The notes under the pieces were generated by a model. It was not told the origin of the DNA. It did not search any database and worked only from the letters and a program-made list of their open reading frames with translations. Below are positions 27,523-36,922 of a stretch of 64,000 nt of DNA, one piece after another; positions within the stretch are counted from its first letter, which is position 1; the number at the start of each line of letters is the position of its first letter. The stretch comes from Rhodococcus yunnanensis NBRC 103083 (GTDB lineage: Bacteria; Actinomycetota; Actinomycetes; Mycobacteriales; Mycobacteriaceae). Location of the stretch: the NCBI RefSeq assembly GCF_001895005.1, contig NZ_BCXH01000009.1, positions 148,183-212,182 on the forward strand. Direction: 5' to 3'. Position numbers and translations under genes: made by a program.

Positions 27523-28614
27523 CTACTGCGCCTGCTCGATCTTGTTGCCGTGCTCGTCCCAGTGTTCGGCTACTTTCTTCGACGGCTGAACGCGGGGCGG
27601 CTCGCCGGGCATCTTGGGGTAGTCGGGCGGGAAGTTGAGCTCCCCGCCCGGCAACGTCTCCCATAGGTTCAACAGTGGTTCGAGCGAGTACGCCTGGGAG
27701 TCCATGTCGTCCCATGCGTCGCCGTCGGCGAGGAAGTCCGGGACGGTGGTGATGTTGTAGTCGCGGGGATCGGTGACGTCGGCCAGCTGCGCCCACGTCA
27801 TCGGCGTGCTGACGGGAGCTCCTGGCCGGGCCCGCAAACTCCACGCGCTGGCGATGGTGCGATCCCTGTTGTTCTGGTTGTAGTCGAGGAAGATGCGTTC
27901 TCCGCGTTCTTCTTTCCACCATTTTGTGGTCACGCCGTCGTCGCGACGTTCCAGCTCGCGTCCGAGCCCGATGGCCGCATGCCGCACCTGCTCGAAGGTG
28001 TAGTCGGGCGCGATTCGCACGTAGATGTGAATTCCACGATTGCCGCTCGTCTTGGGATAACCCCGCAGACCCAACTCCTCGAGCAGCTCACGGGTGACCT
28101 CGGCGACCCGCTTGGCGTCGGCGAACGTGGTACCCGGCTGCGGATCGAGATCGAGTCGAAGCTCGTCGGGATGGTCGACGTCGGGGCGACGCACGGGCCA
28201 CGGATGGAACGTCACTGTGCCCATCTGCGCGGCCCACACTGCCGCCGCGGGCTCGCTCGGACACAGTTCTTCGGCGGTGCGACGCGACGGGAACGCGATC
28301 TCGACGGTCTCGATCCACTCGGGAGCGCCCTTGGGAAGCCGCTTCTGATAGAAACCGTCGCCCTCTTTGTCCTGGGGGCCGAACGCGAGCCGCATGCCGT
28401 CGCGGTACCCGTCCGGCCAGCGTTCCATGGCTGTCGGACGCTCGCCGATCGCGCGAAGCAGAGGCTCGCCGACGGCGGCGAAGTACTCGCAGACAGCCAG
28501 TTTGGTGATGGCGGGTGTTCGATCGGTGGCCTCGTAGATGACGCGGTCGGGGCTCGAGACCCGCACCTCACGCCCAGCCGCGTCCACGAATGCGGGAGGA
28601 GTCTTTGCAGCCAT
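27523..28614 (-). CDS. Primase-polymerase of the LigD PolDom family (Prim-PolC type)
   Basis: A 363-residue stand-alone archaeo-eukaryotic primase-like polymerase. The metal-binding motif is LRLDLDPQPGTTF, followed by the nucleotide-binding motif SGNRGIHIYVR and the third acidic region FLDYNQNNRDRTIASAWSLRA. It is translated from ATG 28614 with a GGGGGAAA SD, one base after the stop of the ligase gene upstream. The same pairing is known in mycobacteria (Rv3730c with LigC), where Prim-PolC fills short gaps with a ribonucleotide preference. Repair of short gaps is therefore the likely role. Confidence 0.92.
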   Translation of the reverse strand: MAAKTPPAFVDAAGREVRVSSPDRVIYEATDRTPAITKLAVCEYFAAVGEPLLRAIGERPTAMERWPDGYRDGMRLAFGPQDKEGDGFYQKRLPKGAPEWIETVEIAFPSRRTAEELCPSEPAAAVWAAQMGTVTFHPWPVRRPDVDHPDELRLDLDPQPGTTFADAKRVAEVTRELLEELGLRGYPKTSGNRGIHIYVRIAPDYTFEQVRHAAIGLGRELERRDDGVTTKWWKEERGERIFLDYNQNNRDRTIASAWSLRARPGAPVSTPMTWAQLADVTDPRDYNITTVPDFLADGDAWDDMDSQAYSLEPLLNLWETLPGGELNFPPDYPKMPGEPPRVQPSKKVAEHWDEHGNKIEQAQ

Positions 28615-28615
28615 G

Positions 28616-29674
28616 TCAGTTTCCCCCTGCAATCACATCTGCGACGTCGTAGTTCACCGGGACTTCGAGTTGCTCGTACGTGCACGAGAGCGGGTCACGG
28701 TCGGGACGCCACCGCAGGAATCGGGCTGCGTGCCGCAGTCGCTCGCCTTCCATCTGGTCGTAGGCGACCTCGACGACGCGTTCGATGCGCAGCGGCACCC
28801 AGCTGCGATCCTTGTTCGACGTCCATCGGTTCGGCTCACCGGACTTGGGATCCTCCCCGGTGCGCAGCGGCTGCAGTTCCTCGAGCAGTTCCACTCGTCG
28901 CTTGTCCGTGAACGCCGAAGCTCCACCGATCATTCGCAGCTGATCGCCGTCGTAGAGCCCGAGGAGCAGGGATCCGATTCCGTTGCCGGACTTGTGCACT
29001 CGGTAACCGATCAGCGCGCAGTCCGCGGTGCGCGCATGCTTGATCTTGATCATCTCACGCTTGTTCGGCAGGTAGATGCCGTCGAGTTTCTTCGCGACGA
29101 CACCGTCGAGGCCTGCACCCTCGAAACGCTCGAACCAGTCCTGCGCCGTCGCGGCGTCGTCGGTGGCGCTGGTGACCTGACAGCGACGTCCGCCCGCGGG
29201 ACCTCCGTCGCCCATGACGTCCAGGAGCTTGGCACGTCGAACGTGGAACGGCTCGGGAGTCAGATCCGCCGAGCCGAGGGCCAGCAGATCGAATCCGACG
29301 AACATCGACGGCGTCTTCTCCGCCAGCATCCGCACACGGCTGTCCGCTGGATGGATTCTCTCCGACAGCGCATCCCAGTCGAGGCGCGTGCGGCCGTCGA
29401 TCTCGCGCGGCACGACGATTTCGCCGTCCACCACGACGCGATCCGGCAACTCTTCTCGCACGTTCTCGACCAACTCGGGGAAGTATCGCGCCAGGTCCTT
29501 GCCGCCGCGGGATCCGAGAATCACCTCGTCGCCGTCGCGAAAGACGATCGCACGAAAGCCGTCCCACTTGGGCTCGTACGACCACGACGCCGGTCCGTCC
29601 TCGGGCTGACTCGGCACCACTTTCGCTGCCTTCGCGAGCATCGGCTGCAGGGGCCATTCGACAGGTAGGTCCAC
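28616..29674 (-). CDS. ligC: ATP-dependent DNA ligase LigC
   Basis: A 352-residue ATP-dependent ligase. Motif I is EPKWDGFR with the adenylated Lys at K36; motif III-like FVGFDLLALG, motif IV LDGVVAKKLDG and motif V MIKIKH follow, and the C-terminal OB domain ends the protein. The sequence tracks mycobacterial LigC. Similarity starts at the GTG at 29674 (DLPVEWPLQPMLAKA), although an upstream GTG at 29710 has a better SD (GGAG). It forms an operon with the PolDom gene and so probably works in gap repair rather than classic end joining. Confidence 0.92.
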   Translation of the reverse strand: MDLPVEWPLQPMLAKAAKVVPSQPEDGPASWSYEPKWDGFRAIVFRDGDEVILGSRGGKDLARYFPELVENVREELPDRVVVDGEIVVPREIDGRTRLDWDALSERIHPADSRVRMLAEKTPSMFVGFDLLALGSADLTPEPFHVRRAKLLDVMGDGGPAGGRRCQVTSATDDAATAQDWFERFEGAGLDGVVAKKLDGIYLPNKREMIKIKHARTADCALIGYRVHKSGNGIGSLLLGLYDGDQLRMIGGASAFTDKRRVELLEELQPLRTGEDPKSGEPNRWTSNKDRSWVPLRIERVVEVAYDQMEGERLRHAARFLRWRPDRDPLSCTYEQLEVPVNYDVADVIAGGN

Positions 29675-29812
29675 GGGGTCAATAGTGCCCCATCGGTACG
29701 ACAGCTTCACCGAAACGAGACTCCGAGAAGATCGATGCTGCTCTCGGGCGGTTCGTCGGATATTTTAGCCTTCGACCTGTACCTGTAGGAACTCAGAGCT
29801 AGGACACCATCG

Positions 29813-30427
29813 ATGACTCTCTTCGGCCGAGCGATCCGGGGTGCCGCTGTCGCTGCGTCCGCATGCGCGCTCGTGTTTCTGGCAGGCTGCGGTTCCGACG
29901 TCACACCCCGCGCGATACCGGCGGCCGACGCCGGGCCTGCGCCGACGTCCTCGGTGTCGACTTCCTCGGCCAAGCCGAGCACACCCCCTGGGCAACAGGG
30001 CGAGGACACCGGTGGTGACGTCGACATCGACGTCGAGATCGGTGAGTGCGTTCAGCTCGGCGGAACCATGACCGAGGCGGAGATCGACAACGCGACGTGC
30101 GGCAGTCCCGAGTCGAACTACAAGGTGATCGCGAAGGTCCCCACCGGTGACGAGTGCTCCACCGACGCCGACCAGTACTACTACGAGACCTACGGCGGGG
30201 TCGAGCAGGGCGCGCTGTGCCTCGACGTCGACTGGGTCGTCGACGGATGCATGGACCTGTCGGGTGACGACCCGCTTCGCATCGACTGCAACTCGCCTGG
30301 ATCGAGCACCGTCCGCGTGGTGGAGGTGTTGCCGGGAACCACCGATGTCGAGGAGTGCGCGGATCCCGCGTCGAGCGGTTACGCCTACGACCAGCGGAAC
30401 TTCATCGTGTGCGTCGAAGAGCTGTAG
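29813..30427 (+). CDS. LppU-like lipoprotein
   Basis: A 204-residue lipoprotein with lipobox LAGC (C26), a Ser/Thr/Pro-rich spacer and a mature domain with paired cysteines (GECVQLGG, NATCGSPESNYKVIAKV, GDECSTDADQYY, LCLDVDWVVDGCMDL, IDCNSPGSS, RNFIVCVEEL). This is the pattern of the mycobacterial LppU and related actinobacterial surface lipoproteins of unknown function. The ATG has AGGA 7-8 nt upstream. The next gene begins 6 bp after its stop. Confidence 0.85.
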   Translation: MTLFGRAIRGAAVAASACALVFLAGCGSDVTPRAIPAADAGPAPTSSVSTSSAKPSTPPGQQGEDTGGDVDIDVEIGECVQLGGTMTEAEIDNATCGSPESNYKVIAKVPTGDECSTDADQYYYETYGGVEQGALCLDVDWVVDGCMDLSGDDPLRIDCNSPGSSTVRVVEVLPGTTDVEECADPASSGYAYDQRNFIVCVEEL

Positions 30428-30433
30428 CGGAAC

Positions 30434-31882
30434 ATGATCGGCGACGGTTCGGTCCCGCTGAAGTCCGCACGGGGGCGCTGGATCGTCGCTGCCACCGTGC
30501 TCGGATCCTCCCTTGCGATGCTCGACGCCACCGTCGTCAACGTCGCGCTACCGGACATCGCCCGTGATCTCGGATCCGGTGTCGCCGGGCTGCAGTGGAC
30601 CCTCAGCGGCTACACGCTGACCCTCGCGTCGCTGATCCTGCTCGGCGGGGCACTCGGTGACCGTCTCGGCCGCCGGAAGGTGTTCGTGTGGGGCACCGTC
30701 TGGTTCGCGCTCGCGTCGGTACTGTGCGGGTTGGCACCGAACATCGAGGTCCTCGTCGCTGCTCGACTGCTCCAGGGAGTCGGCGCCGCGCTGCTGACGC
30801 CGGGCAGTCTCGCGTTGATCTCGGCGTCGATCCACGAGGACGACCGAGGAGCCGCCATCGGCATGTGGTCGGGCCTCGGCGGAGTCGCCTCCGCGATCGG
30901 TCCGCTGCTCGGTGGGTGGCTCGTCGAGGTGGCCGGGTGGCGGTCGGTGTTCCTGCTCAACATCCCCCTCGCCGTCGCAGTGGTGTGGGTGGCGATGAAA
31001 CACGTTCCGGAGAGCCGCGATCCGCACGCCGCAGGCAAGCTCGACCTGCCGGGAGCCGCGGTCGTGGCCGTGGCGCTCGGACTGCTCACCTACGGATTCA
31101 TCGGGTCGTCGTGGATCGTCGTCGTCCTCGGAGTCGCGGCCGTCGGGGCGTTCTTCGTCGTCGAGCACCGATCTCGCACTCCGCTCGTGCCGCCGTCGTT
31201 GTTCGCTTCCCGCGTCTTTCTCGCCGCCAATCTCGTGACGCTCGCGGTGTACGCCGCGCTCGGCGGTGTCTTCTTCCTGCTGATCCTGCAGCTGCAGTTG
31301 GCGCTGAACTACTCTCCGATCGCCGCAGGAGTCGCGACCCTGCCGATCACCGTGCTGATGCTGCTGCTGTCGGCCCGCACCGGCAGGCTCGCGCAGCGCA
31401 TCGGTCCGCGAATCCCCATGACGATCGGCCCGCTGATCGCCGCGACCGGACTGGTGCTCATGCTGCGCATCCAACCGGGCGCCACGTACCTCGCGCACGT
31501 ACTGCCTGCCGTCGTCGTGTTCGGTCTCGGACTCTCGATCCTGGTCGCCCCGCTCACCGGGGCCGTGCTCGGTGCCGTCTCGACCGACCGCGCAGGCATC
31601 GCGTCGGGTGTCAACAACGCCGTCGCGCGCACCAGCCAGTTGCTCGCCGTCGCAGCGCTACCCGGACTCGCCGGAATCTCGGGAGTCGACTACGACGACC
31701 CTGCCGTCTTCTCCAGCGGATTCCACACCGCAATGATCATCTGCGCAGCGCTGTTGGTGGTCGGTGCGCTGATCGCCGCCCTGATGATCCGAGGCGAGCG
31801 TAGGTCCGAGCCGGACTCCATCGACTGCAGGCCGCACTGCGATCTGTCCTCTCCTGCAGTGAGCCCTCACGAGCAGGTTTAG
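30434..31882 (+). CDS. MFS multidrug exporter, DHA2 (14-helix) family
   Basis: A 482-residue proton-driven exporter with 14 predicted helices. The family motif in helix 1 is [21 protein letters not shown], motif A is [17 protein letters not shown] and motif C lies in [18 protein letters not shown]. It may be co-transcribed with the upstream lipoprotein gene. No regulator is adjacent to hint at the substrate. Confidence 0.92.
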   Translation: MIGDGSVPLKSARGRWIVAATVLGSSLAMLDATVVNVALPDIARDLGSGVAGLQWTLSGYTLTLASLILLGGALGDRLGRRKVFVWGTVWFALASVLCGLAPNIEVLVAARLLQGVGAALLTPGSLALISASIHEDDRGAAIGMWSGLGGVASAIGPLLGGWLVEVAGWRSVFLLNIPLAVAVVWVAMKHVPESRDPHAAGKLDLPGAAVVAVALGLLTYGFIGSSWIVVVLGVAAVGAFFVVEHRSRTPLVPPSLFASRVFLAANLVTLAVYAALGGVFFLLILQLQLALNYSPIAAGVATLPITVLMLLLSARTGRLAQRIGPRIPMTIGPLIAATGLVLMLRIQPGATYLAHVLPAVVVFGLGLSILVAPLTGAVLGAVSTDRAGIASGVNNAVARTSQLLAVAALPGLAGISGVDYDDPAVFSSGFHTAMIICAALLVVGALIAALMIRGERRSEPDSIDCRPHCDLSSPAVSPHEQV

Positions 31883-31884
31883 GC

Positions 31885-31914
31885 TTGACCGTGGATACAG
31901 CCCGAATATCCACG
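31885..31914 (+). promoter_or_regulatory. Promoter-operator candidate of ilvD
   Basis: TTGACC (31885-31890) and TATCCA (31907-31912) are separated by 16 bp and could be -35 and -10 elements. They are overlaid by an inverted repeat, CGTGGATA at 31890-31897 and TATCCACG at 31907-31914, spaced by 9 bp. This is a plausible repressor site 18 bp before the start codon. Confidence 0.4.
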
Positions 31915-31931
31915 TAGAGGTCAGGAGTGCC

Positions 31932-33638
31932 ATGTCGACCGAGAACGATTCACCGGACATCAAGCCGAGGAGCCGCGATGTCACCGACGGCTTGGAGAAA
32001 ACCGCCGCCCGAGGCATGTTGCGTGCAGTCGGCATGGGGGACGGCGACTGGGGCAAGTCCCAGATCGGTGTCGCATCGTCGTGGAACGAGATCACCCCGT
32101 GCAACCTCTCCCTCGAACGCCTCGCGAAGGCCGTCAAGGTAGGCGTCCACGCCGCAGGCGGGTATCCCCTCGAGTTCGGCACGATCTCCGTTTCCGACGG
32201 CATCTCGATGGGCCACGAGGGCATGCACTTCTCCCTCGTCTCGCGTGAGGTCATCGCCGACAGCGTCGAAACCGTCATCAGTGCTGAGCGTCTCGACGGA
32301 TCGGTCCTCCTCGCCGGATGCGACAAGTCTCTGCCCGGCATGCTCATGGCTGCGGCTCGACTCGACCTGTCGAGCGTGTTTCTGTACGCAGGCTCCACCC
32401 TGCCCGGATTCGCGACGCTGTCCGACGGCAGCGAGCACCAGGTCACCATCATCGACGCATTCGAAGCCGTCGGTGCGTGCTCACGCGGACTGATGTCGCG
32501 CGCCGACGTCGACACGATCGAACGCGCCATCTGTCCCGGCGAAGGCGCCTGCGGCGGAATGTACACCGCCAACACGATGGCCAGTGCCGCCGAAGCCATG
32601 GGAATGTCGTTGCCGGGCAGCGCATCTCCGCCCGCACCCGACCGTCGCCGCGACCAGTTCGCACACGCGAGCGGTGAGGCGGTCGTCGAACTGCTGCGAC
32701 GCGGAATCACCGCACGCGACATCCTCACCAAGGAAGCTTTCGAGAACGCGATCGCCGTCGTCATGGCGTTCGGTGGGTCGACCAACGCGGTGCTGCACCT
32801 GCTGGCCATCGCACACGAAGCCGAAGTGGAACTGACGCTCGACGACTTCACCCGCGTCGGCGCGAAGGTCCCCCACCTCGCCGACGTCAAACCGTTCGGC
32901 AAGCACGTCATGACCGACGTCGACGCCATCGGCGGGGTCCCGGTCGTCATGAAGGCGCTTCTCGACGCGGGCCTCATGCACGGCGACTGCTTGACCGTCA
33001 CCGGAAAGACCGTCGCCGAGAACCTCGCCCACATCGCACCGCCCGACCCCGACGGAAAGGTGCTGCGCGCGATGAGCGAACCGATCCACCCGACCGGCGG
33101 CATCACGATCCTGAAGGGTTCGCTCGCACCGGGCGGCGCCGTCGTCAAGTCCGCGGGATTCGATTCCGATGTCTTCGTCGGTACCGCACGCGTATTCGAA
33201 CGTGAACGCGCTGCGATGGATGCACTGGAGGACGGCACGATCGCCGCGGGCGACGTCGTCGTCATCCGCTACGAAGGCCCCAAGGGCGGACCCGGCATGC
33301 GCGAGATGCTCGCCATCACCGGCGCGATCAAGGGCGCAGGGCTCGGCAAGGACGTCCTGCTCCTGACCGACGGCCGATTCTCCGGCGGCACCACCGGCCT
33401 GTGCGTCGGGCATGTGGCGCCGGAAGCCGTCGACGGTGGCCCTGTCGCCTTCGTCCGCGACGGTGATCAGATCCGCCTCGACGTCGGCAAAGGCACACTC
33501 GACCTCCTCGTCGACGACGCGGAACTCGAATCACGCAAACAGGGTTGGGCGCCCCTGCCTCCCCGTTACACCCGCGGTGTGCTCGCCAAGTACGCCAAGC
33601 TCGTCGGTTCGGCGTCGGACGGTGCTGTGCTCGTCTAG
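31932..33638 (+). CDS. ilvD: Dihydroxy-acid dehydratase
   Basis: A 568-residue enzyme of branched-chain amino acid and pantothenate synthesis that dehydrates 2,3-dihydroxy acids to 2-keto acids with an Fe-S cluster. Marks are [75 protein letters not shown] and the C-terminal [20 protein letters not shown]. The length is typical. AGGAG lies just before the ATG. No other ilv genes are in the window. Confidence 0.96.
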   Translation: MSTENDSPDIKPRSRDVTDGLEKTAARGMLRAVGMGDGDWGKSQIGVASSWNEITPCNLSLERLAKAVKVGVHAAGGYPLEFGTISVSDGISMGHEGMHFSLVSREVIADSVETVISAERLDGSVLLAGCDKSLPGMLMAAARLDLSSVFLYAGSTLPGFATLSDGSEHQVTIIDAFEAVGACSRGLMSRADVDTIERAICPGEGACGGMYTANTMASAAEAMGMSLPGSASPPAPDRRRDQFAHASGEAVVELLRRGITARDILTKEAFENAIAVVMAFGGSTNAVLHLLAIAHEAEVELTLDDFTRVGAKVPHLADVKPFGKHVMTDVDAIGGVPVVMKALLDAGLMHGDCLTVTGKTVAENLAHIAPPDPDGKVLRAMSEPIHPTGGITILKGSLAPGGAVVKSAGFDSDVFVGTARVFERERAAMDALEDGTIAAGDVVVIRYEGPKGGPGMREMLAITGAIKGAGLGKDVLLLTDGRFSGGTTGLCVGHVAPEAVDGGPVAFVRDGDQIRLDVGKGTLDLLVDDAELESRKQGWAPLPPRYTRGVLAKYAKLVGSASDGAVLV

Positions 33639-33657
33639 ATCAGCGCGCTCTACCCTC

Positions 33658-33755
33658 GCCCGCCGCCCCGCCCCCGGCATCGCTTGAATGGTCCATTCAT
33701 ACGCTCAGATAGCTTGAATGGTCCATTCAAGCAGGGGGTGGGGCGGGCGGCGGGC
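33658..33755. terminator. Composite hairpin with two tandem palindromes between convergent genes
   Basis: Outer GC-rich arms, GCCCGCCGCCCCGCCCCC at 33658-33675 and a complementary G-rich arm at 33734-33755 (one wobble and a 4-nt bulge), enclose two near-identical palindromes. The right one (33712-33732) has perfect 10-bp arms GCTTGAATGG and CCATTCAAGC around a central T; the left one (33682-33700) shares the left arm and CCATTCA. Their centres are exactly 30 bp apart. The element lies between ilvD and a convergent MFS gene and probably terminates in both directions, but the spaced palindromes also look like protein sites. Confidence 0.6.
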
Positions 33756-33771
33756 GCTACAGCGGCGAAAA

Positions 33772-35865
33772 CTACAGCGGCATGGCCCAGATCGAGCTGG
33801 ACCGCTCCTGGAACTCACTGCATCTGCGGTGCGCGGAATCGCCGTAGTGGTAGAAGTTCTGGAGGGTCGGGCCTGCGGGCTTCAGGGGTCGACCAGCAGC
33901 GGGTCGACCAGCAGCGGGTCGATGGACTGCGGACAGACGGACGGGCAGTTCGGCGAGATCGAGTGCGGCGTCGAGTTCTTCCTCCGCGAGCCTGCGGCGG
34001 TTGCGGGCGATGTCGGCGAGCGCCAACTGGTGAATGGTGATGCGCCCGCCGACGTCGAACGCCGCTTCGTTCTTCTCGGCTGCTTCGAGCTCGATCACCT
34101 TCGCTGCCAGCTGATAGATGCTCGGCCGTGAGAGCTCCTCGTCGACAATCGCTTCCGAGGCTCGGGCCACGGGTGGCTTCTGCGCCGACGGCTGCTCCAA
34201 CAGTCGTTCCAATGCATCCACCTCACGCTTGGCCACCTCCTGCGCAGCCACCTCTTGCGCAGCCTCTTCCTGCACGGCTACAGGTTCACGCTTCGGCGGT
34301 GACGGAAGCAGAACAGCCACGACGACGGCTCCGATTCCGAACATCACGGTGGCGATCAACGATGTGTGTTCGACGGCGGCGGCGTAGGCGGCGATGGCGT
34401 TCGCCTGGAGACTGTCCGCGTACCCCGTCAGAAATGCGTTGTCGCGCAGTATGTCCGCGACGATCACCGCCCCTGCGACCGAGTCGCCCGACGCTTCGAT
34501 AGCCTGCGCTGCCTGGGCTGTCGGCTCTCCGCTCGGCGTTTTCCCGGGGAAGCCGGCGAGGAAGTCGACGATTCCGCCGCGGTACGTCGTCGCCAGTACC
34601 GATCCCAGGATCGCAATTCCGAGCGATCCTCCGAGCTCGAGGGCAGTGTCGTTGAGACCGCCTGCAACGCCGAGCTTGTCGTCGGGAAACTCGGCCATGA
34701 TCGCGTCGGTGCACGGCGACACACTCAGTCCGATGGCGAGCCCAAGCAGCACCAGCACTGGCAGGAAGTTCACATATGTTGCGGTGGTGTCGATTCCGAT
34801 CATCGAGACCACCGCCAGGGTCCCCAGAACCATCCCGGACGTGACGGTGTACTTCATGCCGTACCGAGGCGTCAGCCACTGCGTCATGCCCGAGCCCACG
34901 AACACCGCGATGGCCAACGGCAGCAGGTGTACCCCGGTGGAGACCGGTCCGAAGTCGAGTACGAACTGAAAGTACTGCGCCACATAGTAAATGGCGCCGA
35001 AGGTGACGAGGAAGAACAGAAGCACTGCCAGTACGGCGCCACTGAGAACTCGCGACCGAAACGCACGGATATCGAGAAGTGGAGTGGGGTGGCGAAACTC
35101 CCAGGCGACGAACGCCACTCCGCCCAACAACCCGACGGCCGCGAAATACGTCGGCCCCACGCTCCACCCGAAGTGTGTGCCTTCGATGATCGAGTAGACG
35201 ATCGCCGAGACGGTCAGCACGGAGAGCACACCGCCGAGCCAGTCGATTCGCCCGGGATCGAGTGCGCGCGAAGGAGGAACGACGACGACGGCGGCAGCGA
35301 TCGCGACGAGCGTGATCGGCACGTTCAGCAGAAAGCTCGATCCCCACCAATAGTGTTCGAGCAGCAAGCCCGCCAGGAGCGGACCCAGCGCGATGGCAAG
35401 CCCCGACGTCGCCGCCCAGATCGTCACAGCGGTAGCACGTTCGCGTTTCGGGAACGTGGCGACCAGGAGAGACAGCGTCGCGGGCATGACTATCGCTGCG
35501 GCAACTCCCATCACGATACGAGCCAGGATGACCCCGATCGCCGCTTCCGTGAGCGCTCCCGCAATCGATCCGGCAGTGAAGACCAACAGTCCGATCAGCA
35601 GTGCCCCACGCCGACTGTAGCGGTCGCCGATCACTCCGAACAGCAGCATCAGTGCCGCGTACGGCACGGTGTAACCGTCGATGACCCACTGCAGGTCGCT
35701 GCTGGTCAGCTGCAGATCGAGTGTCATCGACGGCGCCGCGACGAGCAGCGACGTGTTGGCCATGACGACCACGAGCAGGCTCAGGCACAGCACCGACAAC
35801 GCCGCCCAACGCTTGGTGTACGGCCGCTCCATGTCTCGAACAGGCGTCATCGCCAGCAATGTCAT
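33772..35865 (-). CDS. MFS exporter (DHA2 family) with long cytosolic C-terminal tail
   Basis: A 697-residue protein. The first ~515 residues are a 14-helix drug:H+ antiporter (DLQLTSSDLQWVIDGYTVPYAALML, GVIGDRYSRRGALLIG, and PLLAGLLLEHYWWGSSFLLNVP split across the usual motif C). A hydrophilic tail of about 180 residues follows, which is unusual for the family. It has a heptad-like repeat AQEVAAQEVAKREVDALERL, a short helix-forming region SIYQLAAKVIELEAAEKNE, and a 15-bp tandem repeat encoding RPAAG. It ends 17 bp from the composite hairpin. Confidence 0.88.
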   Translation of the reverse strand: MTLLAMTPVRDMERPYTKRWAALSVLCLSLLVVVMANTSLLVAAPSMTLDLQLTSSDLQWVIDGYTVPYAALMLLFGVIGDRYSRRGALLIGLLVFTAGSIAGALTEAAIGVILARIVMGVAAAIVMPATLSLLVATFPKRERATAVTIWAATSGLAIALGPLLAGLLLEHYWWGSSFLLNVPITLVAIAAAVVVVPPSRALDPGRIDWLGGVLSVLTVSAIVYSIIEGTHFGWSVGPTYFAAVGLLGGVAFVAWEFRHPTPLLDIRAFRSRVLSGAVLAVLLFFLVTFGAIYYVAQYFQFVLDFGPVSTGVHLLPLAIAVFVGSGMTQWLTPRYGMKYTVTSGMVLGTLAVVSMIGIDTTATYVNFLPVLVLLGLAIGLSVSPCTDAIMAEFPDDKLGVAGGLNDTALELGGSLGIAILGSVLATTYRGGIVDFLAGFPGKTPSGEPTAQAAQAIEASGDSVAGAVIVADILRDNAFLTGYADSLQANAIAAYAAAVEHTSLIATVMFGIGAVVVAVLLPSPPKREPVAVQEEAAQEVAAQEVAKREVDALERLLEQPSAQKPPVARASEAIVDEELSRPSIYQLAAKVIELEAAEKNEAAFDVGGRITIHQLALADIARNRRRLAEEELDAALDLAELPVRLSAVHRPAAGRPAAGRPLKPAGPTLQNFYHYGDSAHRRCSEFQERSSSIWAMPL

Positions 35866-35985
35866 GTGTGTTTCCCCCCCTGTGCACCACGCGACACACC
35901 GTGCGCAGTGCTGTGCAGCCTAGGAAGAATGCGATAGAGTCCGCAATTCTTTGTGGCGGCCGTTACATTCGGAGGCTGGACACGT

Positions 35986-36030
35986 GAAGACGTCGGACAT
36001 GAAAGCGTCGGACATGAAAGCGTCGGACAT
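35986..36030. repeat. 15-bp tandem repeat, three copies
   Basis: Copies GAAGACGTCGGACAT, GAAAGCGTCGGACAT and again GAAAGCGTCGGACAT, plus a partial fourth, in the non-coding stretch between the MFS promoter and the serine protease terminator. Confidence 0.85.
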
Positions 36031-36034
36031 GAAA

Positions 36035-36069
36035 GTGCCACCGTGTCAATTCATCTGACACGGTGGCAC
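36035..36069 (-). terminator. Terminator of the serine protease gene
   Basis: A perfect 14-bp stem, GTGCCACCGTGTCA at 36035-36048 and TGACACGGTGGCAC at 36056-36069, with a 7-nt loop, 43 bp after the stop codon. On the minus strand it is followed by only a short T run (TTTC). Confidence 0.7.
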
Positions 36070-36112
36070 AGTCTCCGCGCGGGCGCGGAGGAAGATCTAT
36101 TTCAGTCGGCGA

Positions 36113-36769
36113 TCACGCGATGGGAACGAACCCGGCTCCCACTGCATTTCCTGCATCGATGTGGCGCAGGATGGCGTCGATGTTGGTACCTACCTCGGGA
36201 CCGAAGCATGCGAAGCCGAGGTATGCGTTGACCATTCCGACAAGCGTGGTGCCGACGACGACCGGGCTGCCCGAGTCACCTTCGACGACACACAGCTGGG
36301 ACCAGGTCTCCTGGGACTGCAGGATGTCGCCGTATGCGATGCCACAGGTGTTGCCCGTGGTGCGGCCTTCCTTGCAGACGATGTTCGGGAACGCGGTGGG
36401 CGGCCCGACCTGCGTGATGGTCAGGTTTCCGACGTGATTGACGGGGATGACCTTGGCGCGATCGAACTCGATTACTGCGTAATCGTATTCAGGATTGGAG
36501 AAGGCAATGTGGCCGACGACTCCCGCATCCGTGTTGTATTCGGGGATGATCGTGGCGCCCGCGCCTCCGCAGTGACCTGCAGTGATACCGACGAGGCGAC
36601 CCGAAGCATCGTTGCCGATCGTCGTCAGCGTGCACTCCGCGGCGCTGTCGACGATGATCCCGGAGCCTCCCCCCAGAACCGCCGGAGCGGCAGCGGATGC
36701 GGTCCCGACGCCGAAGCTCGCAGCAACTGCTGCTGCTGCGACGGCGACGAGCATGAACTTCTTCAACAT
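36113..36769 (-). CDS. Secreted chymotrypsin-like serine protease (S1 family, Rv1815-like)
   Basis: A 218-residue exported protease. The signal peptide runs to about residue 26 (GTASA). The catalytic triad is visible as H66 (ITAGHC), D96 (YDYAVIEFD) and S166 (GDSGSPVV), with paired cysteines at 46/67 and in the second barrel. The short form resembles the mycobacterial Rv1815 group. GAGGGAAT precedes the ATG. It has its own terminator. Confidence 0.9.
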   Translation of the reverse strand: MLKKFMLVAVAAAAVAASFGVGTASAAAPAVLGGGSGIIVDSAAECTLTTIGNDASGRLVGITAGHCGGAGATIIPEYNTDAGVVGHIAFSNPEYDYAVIEFDRAKVIPVNHVGNLTITQVGPPTAFPNIVCKEGRTTGNTCGIAYGDILQSQETWSQLCVVEGDSGSPVVVGTTLVGMVNAYLGFACFGPEVGTNIDAILRHIDAGNAVGAGFVPIA

Positions 36770-36841
36770 GTATTCCCTCTCCAGCGGTGTCCGCAGAACC
36801 CTAGCAATAAGTACCGCCGATGGACGAGTGCCTTCGCCAAC

Positions 36842-36903
36842 GTTCTTGTCACGACCGAGCCTGCGTTCCTGTCACGACCGAGCCACTGTTCCCGTCGCGA
36901 CCG
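36842..36903. repeat. 23-bp tandem repeat upstream of the serine protease gene
   Basis: Two full copies of GTTCTTGTCACGACCGAGC plus four bases (36842-36864, 36865-36887) and a partial third with GTTCCCGTCGCGACCG (36888-36903), located just before the protease start codon on its strand. It may alter promoter or 5' UTR length. There are no spacers, so it is not a CRISPR array. Confidence 0.85.
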
Positions 36904-36922
36904 GGTGGCCGAGTCCGGACCG

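Noticed and set aside
34366..35937. 523-residue plus-strand open frame
   Set aside because: Antisense to the MFS exporter; Arg/Gln/His-rich with no recognisable domain.
35953..36231. 92-residue frame containing VGHES repeats
   Set aside because: It is created by the 15-bp tandem repeat and then runs antisense through the terminator and end of the serine protease gene.
36842..36903. Possible CRISPR-like array
   Set aside because: The 23-bp units are directly adjacent with no spacers and there are no cas genes in the window.
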